Of a DNA stretch of 64,000 nucleotides, positions 22,861 to 34,300 are shown in pieces. Each line of letters begins with the position of its first letter. Position 1 is the first letter of the stretch. The position numbers were made by a program, and so were the translations under genes. The stretch is from Corbicula japonica (lineage: Eukaryota > Mollusca > Bivalvia > Venerida > Cyrenidae). Below the pieces are notes generated by a model. The model saw nothing but the letters and a program-made list of their open reading frames with translations. It did no database searches and was not told the origin of the DNA. Location of the stretch: contig JAZAYU010000001.1 of NCBI GenBank assembly GCA_038501625.1, positions 3,162,001-3,226,000 of the forward strand. The letters are read 5' to 3'.

Positions 22861-24650
22861 CATGTGACAGCCTTATTTCGTTCATGTAAGACCGTACAAG
22901 ATGTGCTACAACTGGAAAACGTGTTAGTATTGGTAAGTGGACTAGCTCCACATAAGATTCTGGAGTTATTTGCACAAATATACCAGATAGCAGAAGATGA
23001 CAAATCGTACTGGAGCAAAAGAGAAAAAGTACTAAAAATCAATACAGTGGTAATCACAAAGGAATGTGCTGTGCAGACCCTACTTGTGCGTTTTTTATCT
23101 GAAGGTCAGTGTTATACAGTATCTGGTAAACAGGAACTGTCGCTGCTTGATCTGAAGCTTCATCTTACACATCAAGACACAACGAAGGAAGCAATGCTTT
23201 CGTTAGACAATATCGATCCGAAAAAAAAGTGTTAAATTTGCATCTTTTCAATCCATTCCCATTCTTTTTTGCTGATCGGAAAAATGAAGTAATCTCATAT
23301 GTGGTACAAAACATTGATCAGTTTGAAATATTGCAGACAATTGATTTTCGTGGCGTCTTCTTGTCGCATAATGAGTTAGCGCAGTTATCAGCCTACATAT
23401 CTAATACAGCGTCATTAACGGGCATATGCTTAGCGAACATCAAGTCCGTTGATCACGGTGAGTGTAAACACGAGATAAACCTATCACACCATACCAAACG
23501 GAAGATCCTGAACATCTCCGATACGAGAGTATTCTTCATCAGCAACATTAACACCACACACCTTGAGTGCTACATCACTGATCAGGAAGATATAGTTACA
23601 TCAATGACGGGAGCAGAAAAACTAATGGAAATCAACATCAATCATTTACACCTGAAAGCTCAAGTGATTGTAAATATTAAAAACCAAAACATTTTACTGA
23701 CAAAAATAACAATGGCAGACATAACAACTGCATTTGACAGTGAAGAAACCCGTCGTGCAGAGATAGATCTCTCCAGTCACAGTGAACTGAGATACTGTGA
23801 GGTTACAGGTGTTCCAGCATTGCGTGTTACCAAACTAAATACCTCAAATCTTGAATACTGTGTGACAGACAACACTGATCTTATCTCTCTTCTCAGTAGT
23901 TCACCAAATCTAACGGAACTCAAAATAGGCTTTGGTCTTTTAGGTTCAAAGCCAGTGTTAAATACCAACATATGCCAAGTATTGAATACTCTCAGTCAGC
24001 TACGAATGTTCTTGATTGTTAAAGCTAACATAGAAGACAATTCTCTCAGGATGACACCGGGCATGATAAACCTCAGTAATATAATGCTAGATGACGTCAG
24101 AATGGGCTTGCCTACATGGCGCACGTTTGTGGACAATCTTCTCACACTGAAGCAGAATGTTTAAGTAGTGAAAACTCCAACTGACCAAGAAGAGAAGAAC
24201 TATGTCAGAAACTATGCTGACGAAATTGAAGTCCTCAATTCTAGTGATCGTGTTCTTGTCTTTGTCTTAAATTTAAAAAAAAGAGAAAAACTTCAAATTG
24301 TCTTTTAACCAAACAACACGAATAGACTGAAGTAAATACACATTCACAAGACTTAATAAAATGTATGGCCTATTACATTCAAAGTTTTTAAATGAATATA
24401 GAACGATCTGTAATCATTGCAAAAGTCTCCATCATCGAACATTTTCCAGAGAACTACATTGTATTATGCTGTATATAAAATAATTATGTAACTACCTTTA
24501 AATTGCATTGTACTCGTAACGTTTTTTTTCCTGTATGTCAATTCCTGATATACATTATGCCCATATTTCACCTTCTTTTCAAAAGTTCCTGTACATAATA
24601 TTTCAAATCTCAGTATGTATAGGAAGTCATAAAATATATTGTTTTATTTT

Positions 24651-24958
24651 AGCAATAGAAAATTGATTCCTAGATTCTCATCCCCGCCCGCCCCTCGAAT
24701 ATCACTCCGCCCGAATGATTTTATTTTGAAAAAAAAATGCGAACATCAAAATTTACATTTATTTACGAGTACGAATCGGTAGAGTATGAAAATGCAGTAT
24801 GAAACATTTATTCATACTTGGTTAGACGCTTATTTATCTTTGCACTAAACAAGCGTCGTTAGAAACTGTGGGATGATGGATAAAAAATAAAAACCCACCC
24901 ACCCGCCTCATTTTTCCCAAAATTTTCATGAGAATCTAGGAATTAATTTTCTATTGCC
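24651..24958. mobile_element. Harbinger-like MITE (GGCAATAGAAAATTRATTCC family), copy 1
   Basis: Termini of about 30 bases: GCAATAGAAAATTGATTCCT with AGATTCTCATCCCC on the left, complement ATGAGAATCTAGGAATTAAT and TTTCTATTGCC on the right. Related copies lie at 46636-47089 and 59827-60180, both flanked by TAA, the 3-bp target duplication typical of PIF/Harbinger elements. Confidence 0.8.
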
Positions 24959-24959
24959 T

Positions 24960-25570
24960 TATTTTGGTGGAAGTATGCATTGTTCTGAAATTTATACTGA
25001 ATAATGCACATTCGCATAAAACTTCTTCCTGTGTAAATATTTACATTTATTTTTATATACAAGTATGTACCTCGGTGGACCTATATAAAAGTTTATTGTT
25101 ATAAGTCATGACTTTGTTAGGTATATGCTACAACATGTATGCAGGTTTTTAAAGATAAATGGTTTCAACAAAAAGTGAACTATGCATAACAGGGAAAGCC
25201 ACACTCAGAAAACACGGCCTCTATACACAGCCACAAGCAGAGAGGGAAAATGGGCATGTGTTTGTCAAATTCAAATAAGACACTACAAACAATTAACGAA
25301 ACAAGAGAACCCTTGGGGTTACCGCCTTCGAACGGTCAGTGGCACCTATATCACACTTGCCACAACAAGTTTTCATATTAACAAACCGATACAAGTTGCC
25401 TAGGTGAAATAAGTCCAACCCATCCATCAACTCGACAATGTTGCATGCAACATCACATAAACATAATATAATTATACAACAAAGAAAGCAAATAGCATTG
25501 CAAAGTAACAGGGCGGGTACTCCATGACCTTACAGAGACCAGAACCCCTTGAAGTCTGTCCAGAGATTTT
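24960..25570 (-). mobile_element. Unassigned DNA, then Penelope-like 3' fragment (copy F)
   Basis: 24960-25165 shows nothing recognisable. From 25170 the sequence follows the 6750-7190 pattern: GGAAAGCCACACTCAGAAAA, AACCCTTGGGGTTACCGCCT, CATCAACTCGACAATGTTGC and GCGGGTACTCCATGACCTTA. The deletion of the central block is specific to this copy. Confidence 0.5.
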
Positions 25571-26159
25571 AGTTTCTCTTGTATCATCTGTACCAAAGGC
25601 TTGGCATTGTGAGCATTTACCTTGTTTTTTTCCATACTGTGTTTGTGCTTGTATACTCAATTGTATCTCTTTTTCCCTTTTCATCTATTTTTATATCACA
25701 GCAGCGTTGGTTTTGCTGTGTTATGGATGTAAACAGTCTCCCCATACATTTAATCAGTGCTGTTATCAGTTACAAACTTTGAAGGTCATTGAGCATGACA
25801 CGTACGTACTTTGTGAATAGAACTTCTAAAATTACTTTATTTTATTTCAGCCAGTTAACAAGTGGATGGTTTCAATATCCCAAGTAATATAGAATTGGAT
25901 ATTGTTCAATCATCCCAGTGATATATTTCCTGCTTTTTAAATATTGCCTTTGGTGTTGTATGTGATAAACGGATATATACATGTATATTGTCTGATCCCC
26001 TTTCATAACTATATTTTGTTTAGTTTTGCCCATTTTTCTCATTTAGGTCAAACCAATTCTTTTATCTCGGGACCATATGCTGCTGAACATGGAATAGTAT
26101 CAATCTGGAAATACACCATTGAAGGTTCCATGTTCATTGACATTATATTATGCATACCA

Positions 26160-26560
26160 TCGAAATTGTACTGTTTATTGGTGGAGCAATTGAGTTGCGC
26201 TCAACCCAGGGCTAGACGGGGTGGGTAGTAATATGCATTTCCATTACTGCCCATGAACAGGCTCAATCAAACCAAGCCTGCAATATTTTCATATTTGTTC
26301 TGCTCTGTGGTTTTCAAAGTTCACTTTTCCTCTATCATAATTATTATGCATTTAAAACTGAAGATTTTTGTTTTGCCACTGACCGTTTTCGAGGCGGTAA
26401 CCCAAAGGGTTCTCTTTTTCATTTATTGTTTGTGGCGTCTTATTTGAATTGACATTCTTATAACAAACAAGCACTCTTCCGCTCTTCTTTTTCACTGCGT
26501 GGGGAGGCTGTGTTTCGTGAGTGTGGCAATACCTGGTACGCATATTTCACTTTTTTATAA
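26160..26560 (+). repeat. Dispersed repeat and inverted Penelope-like fragment
   Basis: 26195-26330 (CAGGCTCAATCAAACCAAGC, AATATTTTCATATTTG) recurs in part at 42090-42180 (inverted) and 52148-52240. 26370-26560 is the Penelope-like 3' block in the opposite orientation (CCACTGACCGTTTTCGAGGC, ending near GTGTGGCAATACCTGG). Interval 25570-26160 shows no supported feature. Confidence 0.45.
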
Positions 26561-26864
26561 AAAAAAAAAAATCACATACAATGTGGATGTTGTTAATTGT
26601 TTTTAATTTTAAACCATATACAATGTGGATGTTGTTTATTGTGTTCTGAATAGAGGTTTTGTAATATTGTGTTATCTGACTTTATAAACATTAATAAAGT
26701 GTTATGGCAAAACAATTTTTCTTTATATATTTGTCAGTTTTGTGTCCTGCAAACTCCTTGTGCAACAAAAACGAACTTGTTGTTAAAAATCTGGGAATTT
26801 ATAATATGCTGATCATTACTATGAGTAGAAAAAAACCCTCATAATAATGTTAACAGATTTTTAT

Positions 26865-29800
26865 TTTTATATGATGTGATCATCAGCTTGTTCCCAAATG
26901 ACTCCAAATACAATCCCAAACAAGGTCTCAGCACAAATTATCTACACCCAAAGTTTGGTAATGATAGCAAGTGTCAACTTTTTGTCAAGACAAGGAATTT
27001 CTTTTTTATTTACAGTGACCCTGACATTTATCCTAGTGGGTCAAATAAAATGCCAAGTAAGGTCTCATTTCCTACACACCAAGTTTGATGATGATAGCTT
27101 GTGTCAACTTATTGTCCAGAAAGGGAATTTTTAATGTAAAGTAACAGTGAGCCTGGCATTTATCCTAATGGGTTCAACAAAATCCCAAGCAAGGTTTCAA
27201 CACAGATTACCTACACACCAAGTTCGGCGATGATTGCTAGTGTCAACTGTTGTCCAGAAAAGGAATTTCTAATGTTTAGTAAAAGTGACCCAAACTCAAA
27301 CAATCTGAAAAACACATATCTATTTTTACTAACAATTATGAACTTCATCCAAAATACAATTCAAAGCAACGTCTCAACTCGGGCTATCAAATGATCAAGT
27401 TTGATGGATTTAGTTCAAAATAGTGTAAACCTAATGTAACAAGGAAAATTCTATTTTTAATAACAGTGACCTTTATCCCAGTGATCCAAGGTTAATCCGA
27501 ATTAAAGTCTCAACAAAGGCTACATATAACCTAAGTTTGATGATACCTCTAACCAGGATCAACTTAATGTACAGACAAGGAAATTCCATTTTTGATAACA
27601 GTAACCTTTTTCCAAGTGACTCCAAATACTATCCTAACAAAGAACTTAACAATCACTACTAACACACCATAGCTCAAACCAGTTATTAGCATACTGAACA
27701 GCATAGAAATGTGTATTTTTAGTAACAATGACCTCGACCTAATCTGAGTGACTCCAAAATGATCCAAAGCAAGGTCTATCAGAGGCTCTTTAAAAATGTA
27801 ATTTAATGAAGATAGCTCAACTGGTAGTGCACAAAAGTGATTTTTATTTTAAACTAGAGCTATCACTGAAGGTGCTTAATACCCCCGTAATACTGCTTTG
27901 TCAGAGTATACAGAAATGATGTTTGCATCTTTCATAGGTGAAAGTTGAAAAATAATTGAAATCCTGAAAATTTGCTGCAAAAGTTGTGTTTAAAAATAGC
28001 AACTTGGGTTTCCACCGGATGTAAACAAAACTGTAAAAGTAGTTGACGTCAGAAGGTTTTGTTGAATCGTGCTCCCCTTCTAAAAAATAATGGACTGATC
28101 CAAATGAAAAAAAAATATGTCATGCAAATCTAATCACGAACGTATGTTAAAAGTTTGAAAACTGGAGAAGTAGTTTGTGTCATAAGATTATGTTAAATAA
28201 TGCTCCCCTCAAACCAAAAATGGACTGTCCATAAGAAATATGTCACTAACATGCACACTTCATGCAGAACATATGATTTCAGTCGATATTTTGAAAACTG
28301 TAGAAGTTTGCATAACACGATTTTGTTAAATCATGTCCCCTGCAAAAAATAATGGACTGATCCACACGAAAAATATGTCACGCACATCTACACTTCATGC
28401 CGAACATATGTATCAAGTTTCAAGTCAATATCATAAAAACTTTAAAAGTAGTTCGCGTCACAAGATTTTGTTAAATCGTGCTCCCCTCCGAAAAATAATG
28501 GACTGATCTACATGAGAGAAAAAAAATTTGCGCAAATGTACCAAGAACATATGTTTAAAGTTTCAAGTCGATATCTTGAAAACTGTTGACGTAGTAAGTG
28601 TAGAAGTTTGCATAACACGATTTCGTTAAATCATGTCCCCTGCTAAAAATAATGGACTGATCCACACGAAAAATATGTCATGCACATCTACACTTCATGC
28701 CGAACACATGTATCAAGTTTCAAGTCAATGTCTTAAAAACTGTAGAAGTAGTTCTTGTTACAAGATTTTGTTGAATCATGCTCCCTTCCAAAAATAATGG
28801 ACTGATCCACATGAGAAAAAAAAAATTTGCGCAAATGTACTCACCAACATATGTTTAAAGTTTCAAGTCGATATCTTGAAAACTGTTGACATAGTAAGTG
28901 TAGAAGTTTGCATAACACGATTTTGTTAAATCATGTCCCCTGCAAAAAATAATGGACTGATCCACACGAATAATATGTCACACACATCTTCACTTCATAA
29001 CAAACATATGTATCAAGTTTCAAGTCAATATCTTAAAAACTGTAGAAGTAGTTCGCGTCACAAGATTTTTTTAAATCGAGCTCCCCTCCGAAAAATAATG
29101 GACTGATCCACATGAGACGAAAAGAAAATTTGCGCAAATGTACTCACGAACATATGTTGAAAGTTTCAAGTCGATATCTTGAAAACTGTTGACAAAGTAA
29201 GTGTAGAAGTTTGCATAACAAGATTTTGTTAAATCATGTCCCCTGCAAAAAATAATGGACTGATCCACATGAAAAATATGTCACGCACATCTACACTTCA
29301 TGCCGAAAATGTGTATCAAGTTTCAAGTTAATATCTTAAAAACTGTAGAAGTAGTTCGTGTCATAAGGTTTTGTTGAATCATACTCCCCTGCTAAAAAAT
29401 AATGGACTGATCCACATGAAACAAAGTATGTCATGGAAATCTACTCACAAACGTATGTTTAAAGTTTGAAAACTGGAGAAGTAGTTTGCGTCATAAGATT
29501 TAAAATAAAAGTTTTTGTTAAATAATGCTCCCCTCCAAAAAAAATGGACAGATCCACAAAAAAATATGTCGCTTACATGCGCACTTCATGCAGAACATAC
29601 AATTTTAGTTTCAAGTATTATATCTTAAAAACTGTAGAATTTTGCATAACACGATTTTGTTTAATCATGTCCCCTGCAAAAAATAATGGACTGATCCACA
29701 CGAAAAATATGTCACACACATGTACACTTCATGCCGAACATATGTATCAAGTTTCAAGTCAATATCTTAAAAACTGTAGAAGTAGTTCACGTCACAAGAT

Positions 29801-31130
29801 TTTGTTAAATTGTGCTCCCCTCTGAAAAATAATGGACTGATCCACATGAGAATAAAAAATGTACTCACGAACATATGTTTAATTTAAAGTATCAAGTCTA
29901 TATCTTGAAAACTGTTGACGTAGTAAGTGTAGAAGTTTGCATAACAGGATTTTGTTAAATCATGTCCCCTGCAAAAAATAATAGACTAATCCAGATGAAA
30001 AAATGTCACGCACATCTACACTTCATGACGAACATGTGTATCAAGTTTCAAGTCAATATCTTTAAAACTGTAGTAGTAGTTTGCGTCACAAGATTTTGTT
30101 AAATTGTGCTCCCCTGCAAAAAATAATGGACTAATCCAGATGAAAAATATGTCACGTACATCTACACTTCATGCCGAACATGTGTATCAAGTTTCAAGTC
30201 AATATCTTAAAAACTGTAGTAGTAGTTTGCGTCACAAGATTTTGTTAAATCGTGCTCCCCTGCAAAAAATAATGGACTAATCCAGATGAAAAATATGTCA
30301 CGCACATCTACACTTCATGCCGAACATGTGTATCAAGTTTCAAGTCAATATCTTAAAAACTGTAGAAGTAGTTTGCGTCACAAGATTTTGTTAAATCGTG
30401 CTCCCCTCCGAAAAATAATGGACTGATCCACATGAGAAAAATATGTCACGCACATCTACACTTCATGCCGAACATATGTATCAAGTTTCAAGTCAATATC
30501 TTAAAAACTGTAGAAGTAGTTCGCATCACAAAATTTAGAAGTTTGCATAACACGATTTTGTTAAATCATGTCCCCTGCAAAAAATAATGGACTTATCCAC
30601 ACAAAAATATGTCACGCACATCTACACTTCATGCCGAACATGTGTATCAAGTTTCAAGTCAATATCTTAAAAACTGTAGAAGTAGTTTGCGTCACAAGAT
30701 TTTGTTAAATCGTGCTCCCCTCCGAAAAATAATGGACTGATCCACATGAGAAAAAAAAAAGTTCGCGCAAATGTCCTCACGAACATATGGTTAAAGTTTC
30801 AAGTCGATATCTTGAAAACTGTTGACGCTGTAAGTGCCACAGACAGACCACCCAACCAACCAACCAACCAACCGACCGGATGATGACTCCTATATACCCC
30901 CTATACTTCGTATACGGGGGTATAATTATCAACAACCTTGACCTTCACTCTAGTGTACAAATAAATAATCGCAAGCAAGGTCTCAAAAAAGGATACCTTC
31001 ATACAAAGAGTGGTGAGATTTGCTCAAACATAACATATTCCCATATACATGTATGCAGAGCAAGAGCAAACCCCAAACAGATGTATCTTTTTTATATAAC
31101 ATTAACATACGAGCAAAAATAAGATACAGT
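26865..31130 (+). repeat. ~130-bp tandem-repeat element, split by a second element
   Basis: Diverged direct repeats of about 130 bases (26880-27790), each with a GTGACCTTGACCTTTATCC-like stretch, an AATCCCAAGCAAGGTCTCA-like stretch and a CTACACACCAAGTTTG-like stretch. The pattern resumes at 30935-31060 (CCTTGACCTTCACTCTAG, GCAAGCAAGGTCTCA) after the 3-kb element at 27850-30925, so the latter inserted into it. Resembles the internal arrays of non-autonomous Helentron-type elements. Confidence 0.6.
27850..30925 (+). mobile_element. 3-kb Helentron/pearl-like element with a 150/300-bp tandem array
   Basis: Left end has AATACCCCCGTAATAC; right end is a hairpin, TATACCCCCTATACTTCGTA followed by TACGGGGGTAT, preceded by a (CAAC)n/(CAGA) microsatellite (30838-30876). 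Between them are about 18 half-units of roughly 150 bases, each with AATAATGGACTGATCCACA, CTTCATGCCGAACATATG, TCAAGTTTCAAGTC and TTTTGTTAAATC. Two alternating types (TCAATATCTTAAAAACTGTA versus TCGATATCTTGAAAACTGTT) give a 300-base higher-order period (28561 to 28861). Sub-terminal inverted repeats, an internal array, a microsatellite and a terminal hairpin are the layout of non-autonomous Helentrons known from bivalves. Confidence 0.65.
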
Positions 31131-31144
31131 AACACTTATATGTG

Positions 31145-31311
31145 ATGTTTATTTATTCTTAAACAATATTCAGTAATCCAAATATCTCAGACTTGTATGC
31201 AAGACAACAAGTTAGAAAAATCCAACATTTATAGTGCTTATCTGATTTTCTGAAAACACATGCTGTCTTAACATAGAGGCTATTTAATATAATGTCCTTC
31301 GGAATTTCACT
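31145..31311 (-). other. BOP1 3' untranslated region with candidate poly(A) signal
   Basis: Downstream of the BOP1 stop (31314-31312) the minus strand reaches an AATAAA (TTTATT on plus at about 31149-31155). This is the first good polyadenylation signal, so the transcript probably ends just below 31150. Confidence 0.5.
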
Positions 31312-34300
31312 TCAAGTGTACAGCCGTATTGTTGCATCTGCACCAGCAGAAAATAACCATGGCTGACTTGGATGGAAAACACAGTCTAAAATCCCCACAT
31401 CCTTTTCTGGTGTGTGACCTCGCAACACTTTAACCGGCACAATCAGTGGATTCTGTAGCAAGTCACTGAAAGAAGCATATACTCTAATAATATAAGATGG
31501 TACACCAGGACTCTTTGAAATTCTTAAATTCTTTACGTTTCATTAACTTGAAAACTCCATATAATATTATGTTGTAGACTATTAATTACCACTTTCACAC
31601 ATTATTTATTGATTCTTGCTTTTCCTTATACTGAGTTTAATGAAAAATATAAATTAAGAAATGGTAAAGTTTTAGCCAACATTAAGTTTTTGTGACAATA
31701 GGACTGACCAGCAAAAGGATTTCTATATTTCGCCTTATTTCTTCAAAAAAAGCCAACTTAAAACATGTTGACATTTCCAGTAGAAAACTCACTTATAAAC
31801 TTTCCCATGGCAAACAATTAATGAGCAGTCATCACTAGCTGAGGCAAACAAGGGGTAACTTCTGTGGTAACATACTTGCCGAATAGCCTTCTTATGATGC
31901 CTGTGAAAACATAGGAAATGATACATTATGCTTACAAACAAATGCACTAAATGGTAGTTGAAAGTCATTTCTGGCTACTATATATAATGTTATATTTGAC
32001 TGTTAAGTAATATGTGTATTTTCTGTCTATCAACCAATTCAATTTAGAAGTTTCATGAAGCATAAACTGCAAAAAAAAACAGCGAGCAAATATGATAATA
32101 AGAGCTATTATACAAAAAAACATCCCTTAATCATAGCCACTTCTTTACAATAATGAGTCTCTGGAAAGAATGACTTACTTGAGGGTTTGATATGGCTTGG
32201 TAGAAAGGTCAAGGTCAAACCAGCTCAGACGACTGTCGTAACTGCCTGTTATCACATTATCTCCTGTAAAATAGCCGTAAGATAATATATGCCAAAACTC
32301 ATATCATTTACTGACATGAAGACATTTTAACAAAAGCACATATAACTAAAATGTGGCATTGTCCTATTGTTGTAAACAAAAAGGTAAACTGTCCCAGTAA
32401 TGTCAGAAAATTAATCAAACAGTTTAACAAGAAAAGAGTTATAGGACATGCATGTATAGTAAAACTGTGTAGTGCTTTAATGCTGTAACCTTGTACACAA
32501 AGTAAGATATGGTTAGTACTATTAATTTCCAGTTAAACAAAAAGTATGTCCTGAACCATATAAACTGTGAACAACATTACAGTTGATGTTGACCTTGAAT
32601 GTAGTTACAAGTTTAAAACCGACATGTTAATACAGAAGTGATTTATTCCACAGCATTGTTGCAGACTAGCCAATTAACCCCAGTATATCAACTCTCACAC
32701 TATTTGCAGGAATAAACATACACTGCTAAATCCTTGTCATGCCTTCAGCATGCAATGCCATACTGAACACCTACTAACAGTTGCTCCCTTACCTTTATGT
32801 TGTACTGCCATACTGAAAACCTACTAACAGTTGCTCCATTATCTTAGGTTGTACTGCCATACTGAACACCTACTAACAGTTGCTCCCTTACATTTATGTT
32901 GTACTGCCATACTAGACACCAATTAACAGTTGCTCCATTATCTTAGGTTGTACTGCCATACTAGACACCAATTAACAGTTGCTCCCTTACCTTTAGGTTG
33001 TACTGCCATACTGAACACCTACTAACAGTTACTCCATTATCTTAGGTTGTACTGCCATACTAGACACCAATTAACAGTTGCTCCCTTACATTTATGTTGT
33101 ACTGCCATACTAGACACCTACTAACAGTTGCTCCATTATCTTAGGTTGTACTGCCATACTAGACTCCTACATCTACATCTACATCTACATCTACATTTGA
33201 CGACCCAACAATCGATCACCGATTATGACTGGTCGGCGCTGTCAGAGAGACAGTTGTTATAGAAAAATGAGTATGATACAGTGTTAAAGTTAAAAAGATA
33301 AAAGGACAGTATGCTACAGTTAAAACAGGATAGGACAGAATTACTGCAAGTTGACCACCGCCAGCCTCTCTGTAAAGATACTGAGGCTGGGGCTCTCTTT
33401 AACAGTTGAGGGGAGGCTGTTCCAGAGTCTGATGGTTCTGGGGAAATAAGAGTTTGCAAAGTAGTTAGTGCGGGACTGGGGGATTAAGTAATTAAGATTT
33501 CTAGTGTGTATCAAGTAGCTAGGGTCGACTGCTACTGAGTGGGCTCTTATCTTGTAGAACATTATAAGGGAGCTGTTTAACCTACGGTAATAGAGGGTTT
33601 TCCAGTTTAGGGTGTTCAACATTTCGGTCACACTACTACGGTAGTTGTAATCATTCATAACATACCTGGCAGCTGACCTTTGGACACATTCGACTTTATG
33701 GACAAGGGATTTCTGCCAAGGGTGCCAGACACTTGAGCAGTATTCTAGTTGGGGGCGCACATAGGTGGTGTATGCGGCTTCTTTGACCTTGACATTGTCT
33801 GTCTTGACATTTCTCTGGATAAAACGAAGGGAAGAGGTAGCCTTAGAAGTTATGTTATCAATATGTTGTGACCAGTTTAAGTCCTTTGTGATGGTAATAC
33901 CCAAGTATTTTGCTGAGCAAGTAGACTTTAACTCTATATTGTGTAACCTATAAGGGTAAATGGTAGGGTTTTTCTTCCTACTTACTCTAAGGACTTCACA
34001 TTTATCGGGATTGAATTCCATTAGCCAGGCTCTTTCCCATTTTTCTAACTTATGGAGATCATGCTGGAGGGATAAACAATCATTGTTTGACTGAACAGTG
34101 AGGTACACGATGGTGTCATCTGCAAACATTCTAGTTTTACATTTGACTGAGTCTGGCAGGTCGTTTATGTATATCAAGAATAGGCAGGGCCCAAGGACGG
34201 ATCCCTGTGGAACCCCAGACAAGACTGGGAGTTCGCTGGATAGGTGCCCTTCGACTGCGACCCTCTGAGTGCGGTTTGCAAGGAAGGATTTGACCCAGTT

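Larger units (their letters stand above)
16493..24308 (+). pseudogene. NLR-like gene: HEPN-like, coiled coil, NACHT (decayed)
   Basis: Signal-transduction ATPase of the type used as innate-immune sensors in invertebrates. Exons that join in phase: 16493-16651 (REKRNEILHKGRLQLT, an R-x4-H motif like HEPN domains of the DZIP3 type), 17678-17941 (coiled coil, HMEEERAKLEGERAAV), probably 20996-21054 (basic linker), and from about 21592 the NACHT exon. NACHT motifs: Walker A GEVGSGKTA, Walker B CLILMDELDEL, sensor-like TTIITTSRP. A downstream helical region (FVHQSFLEYSAALYVA) and a repetitive C-terminal region (23229-24308, SSSPNLTELKIG) follow. Damage: TGA at 21980-21982; frameshifts near 22428, 22610, 22857 and 23222-23270; TAA at 24162-24164 with in-frame coding beyond it to 24308. 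The N-terminal exon is not seen. Either a pseudogene or an allele with assembly indels; the substitution stops favour a pseudogene. Confidence 0.75.

Noticed and set aside
29071..29825. Short open frames in the 150/300-bp array
   Set aside because: They recur only by the repeat period, lack any motif, and change frame from unit to unit.
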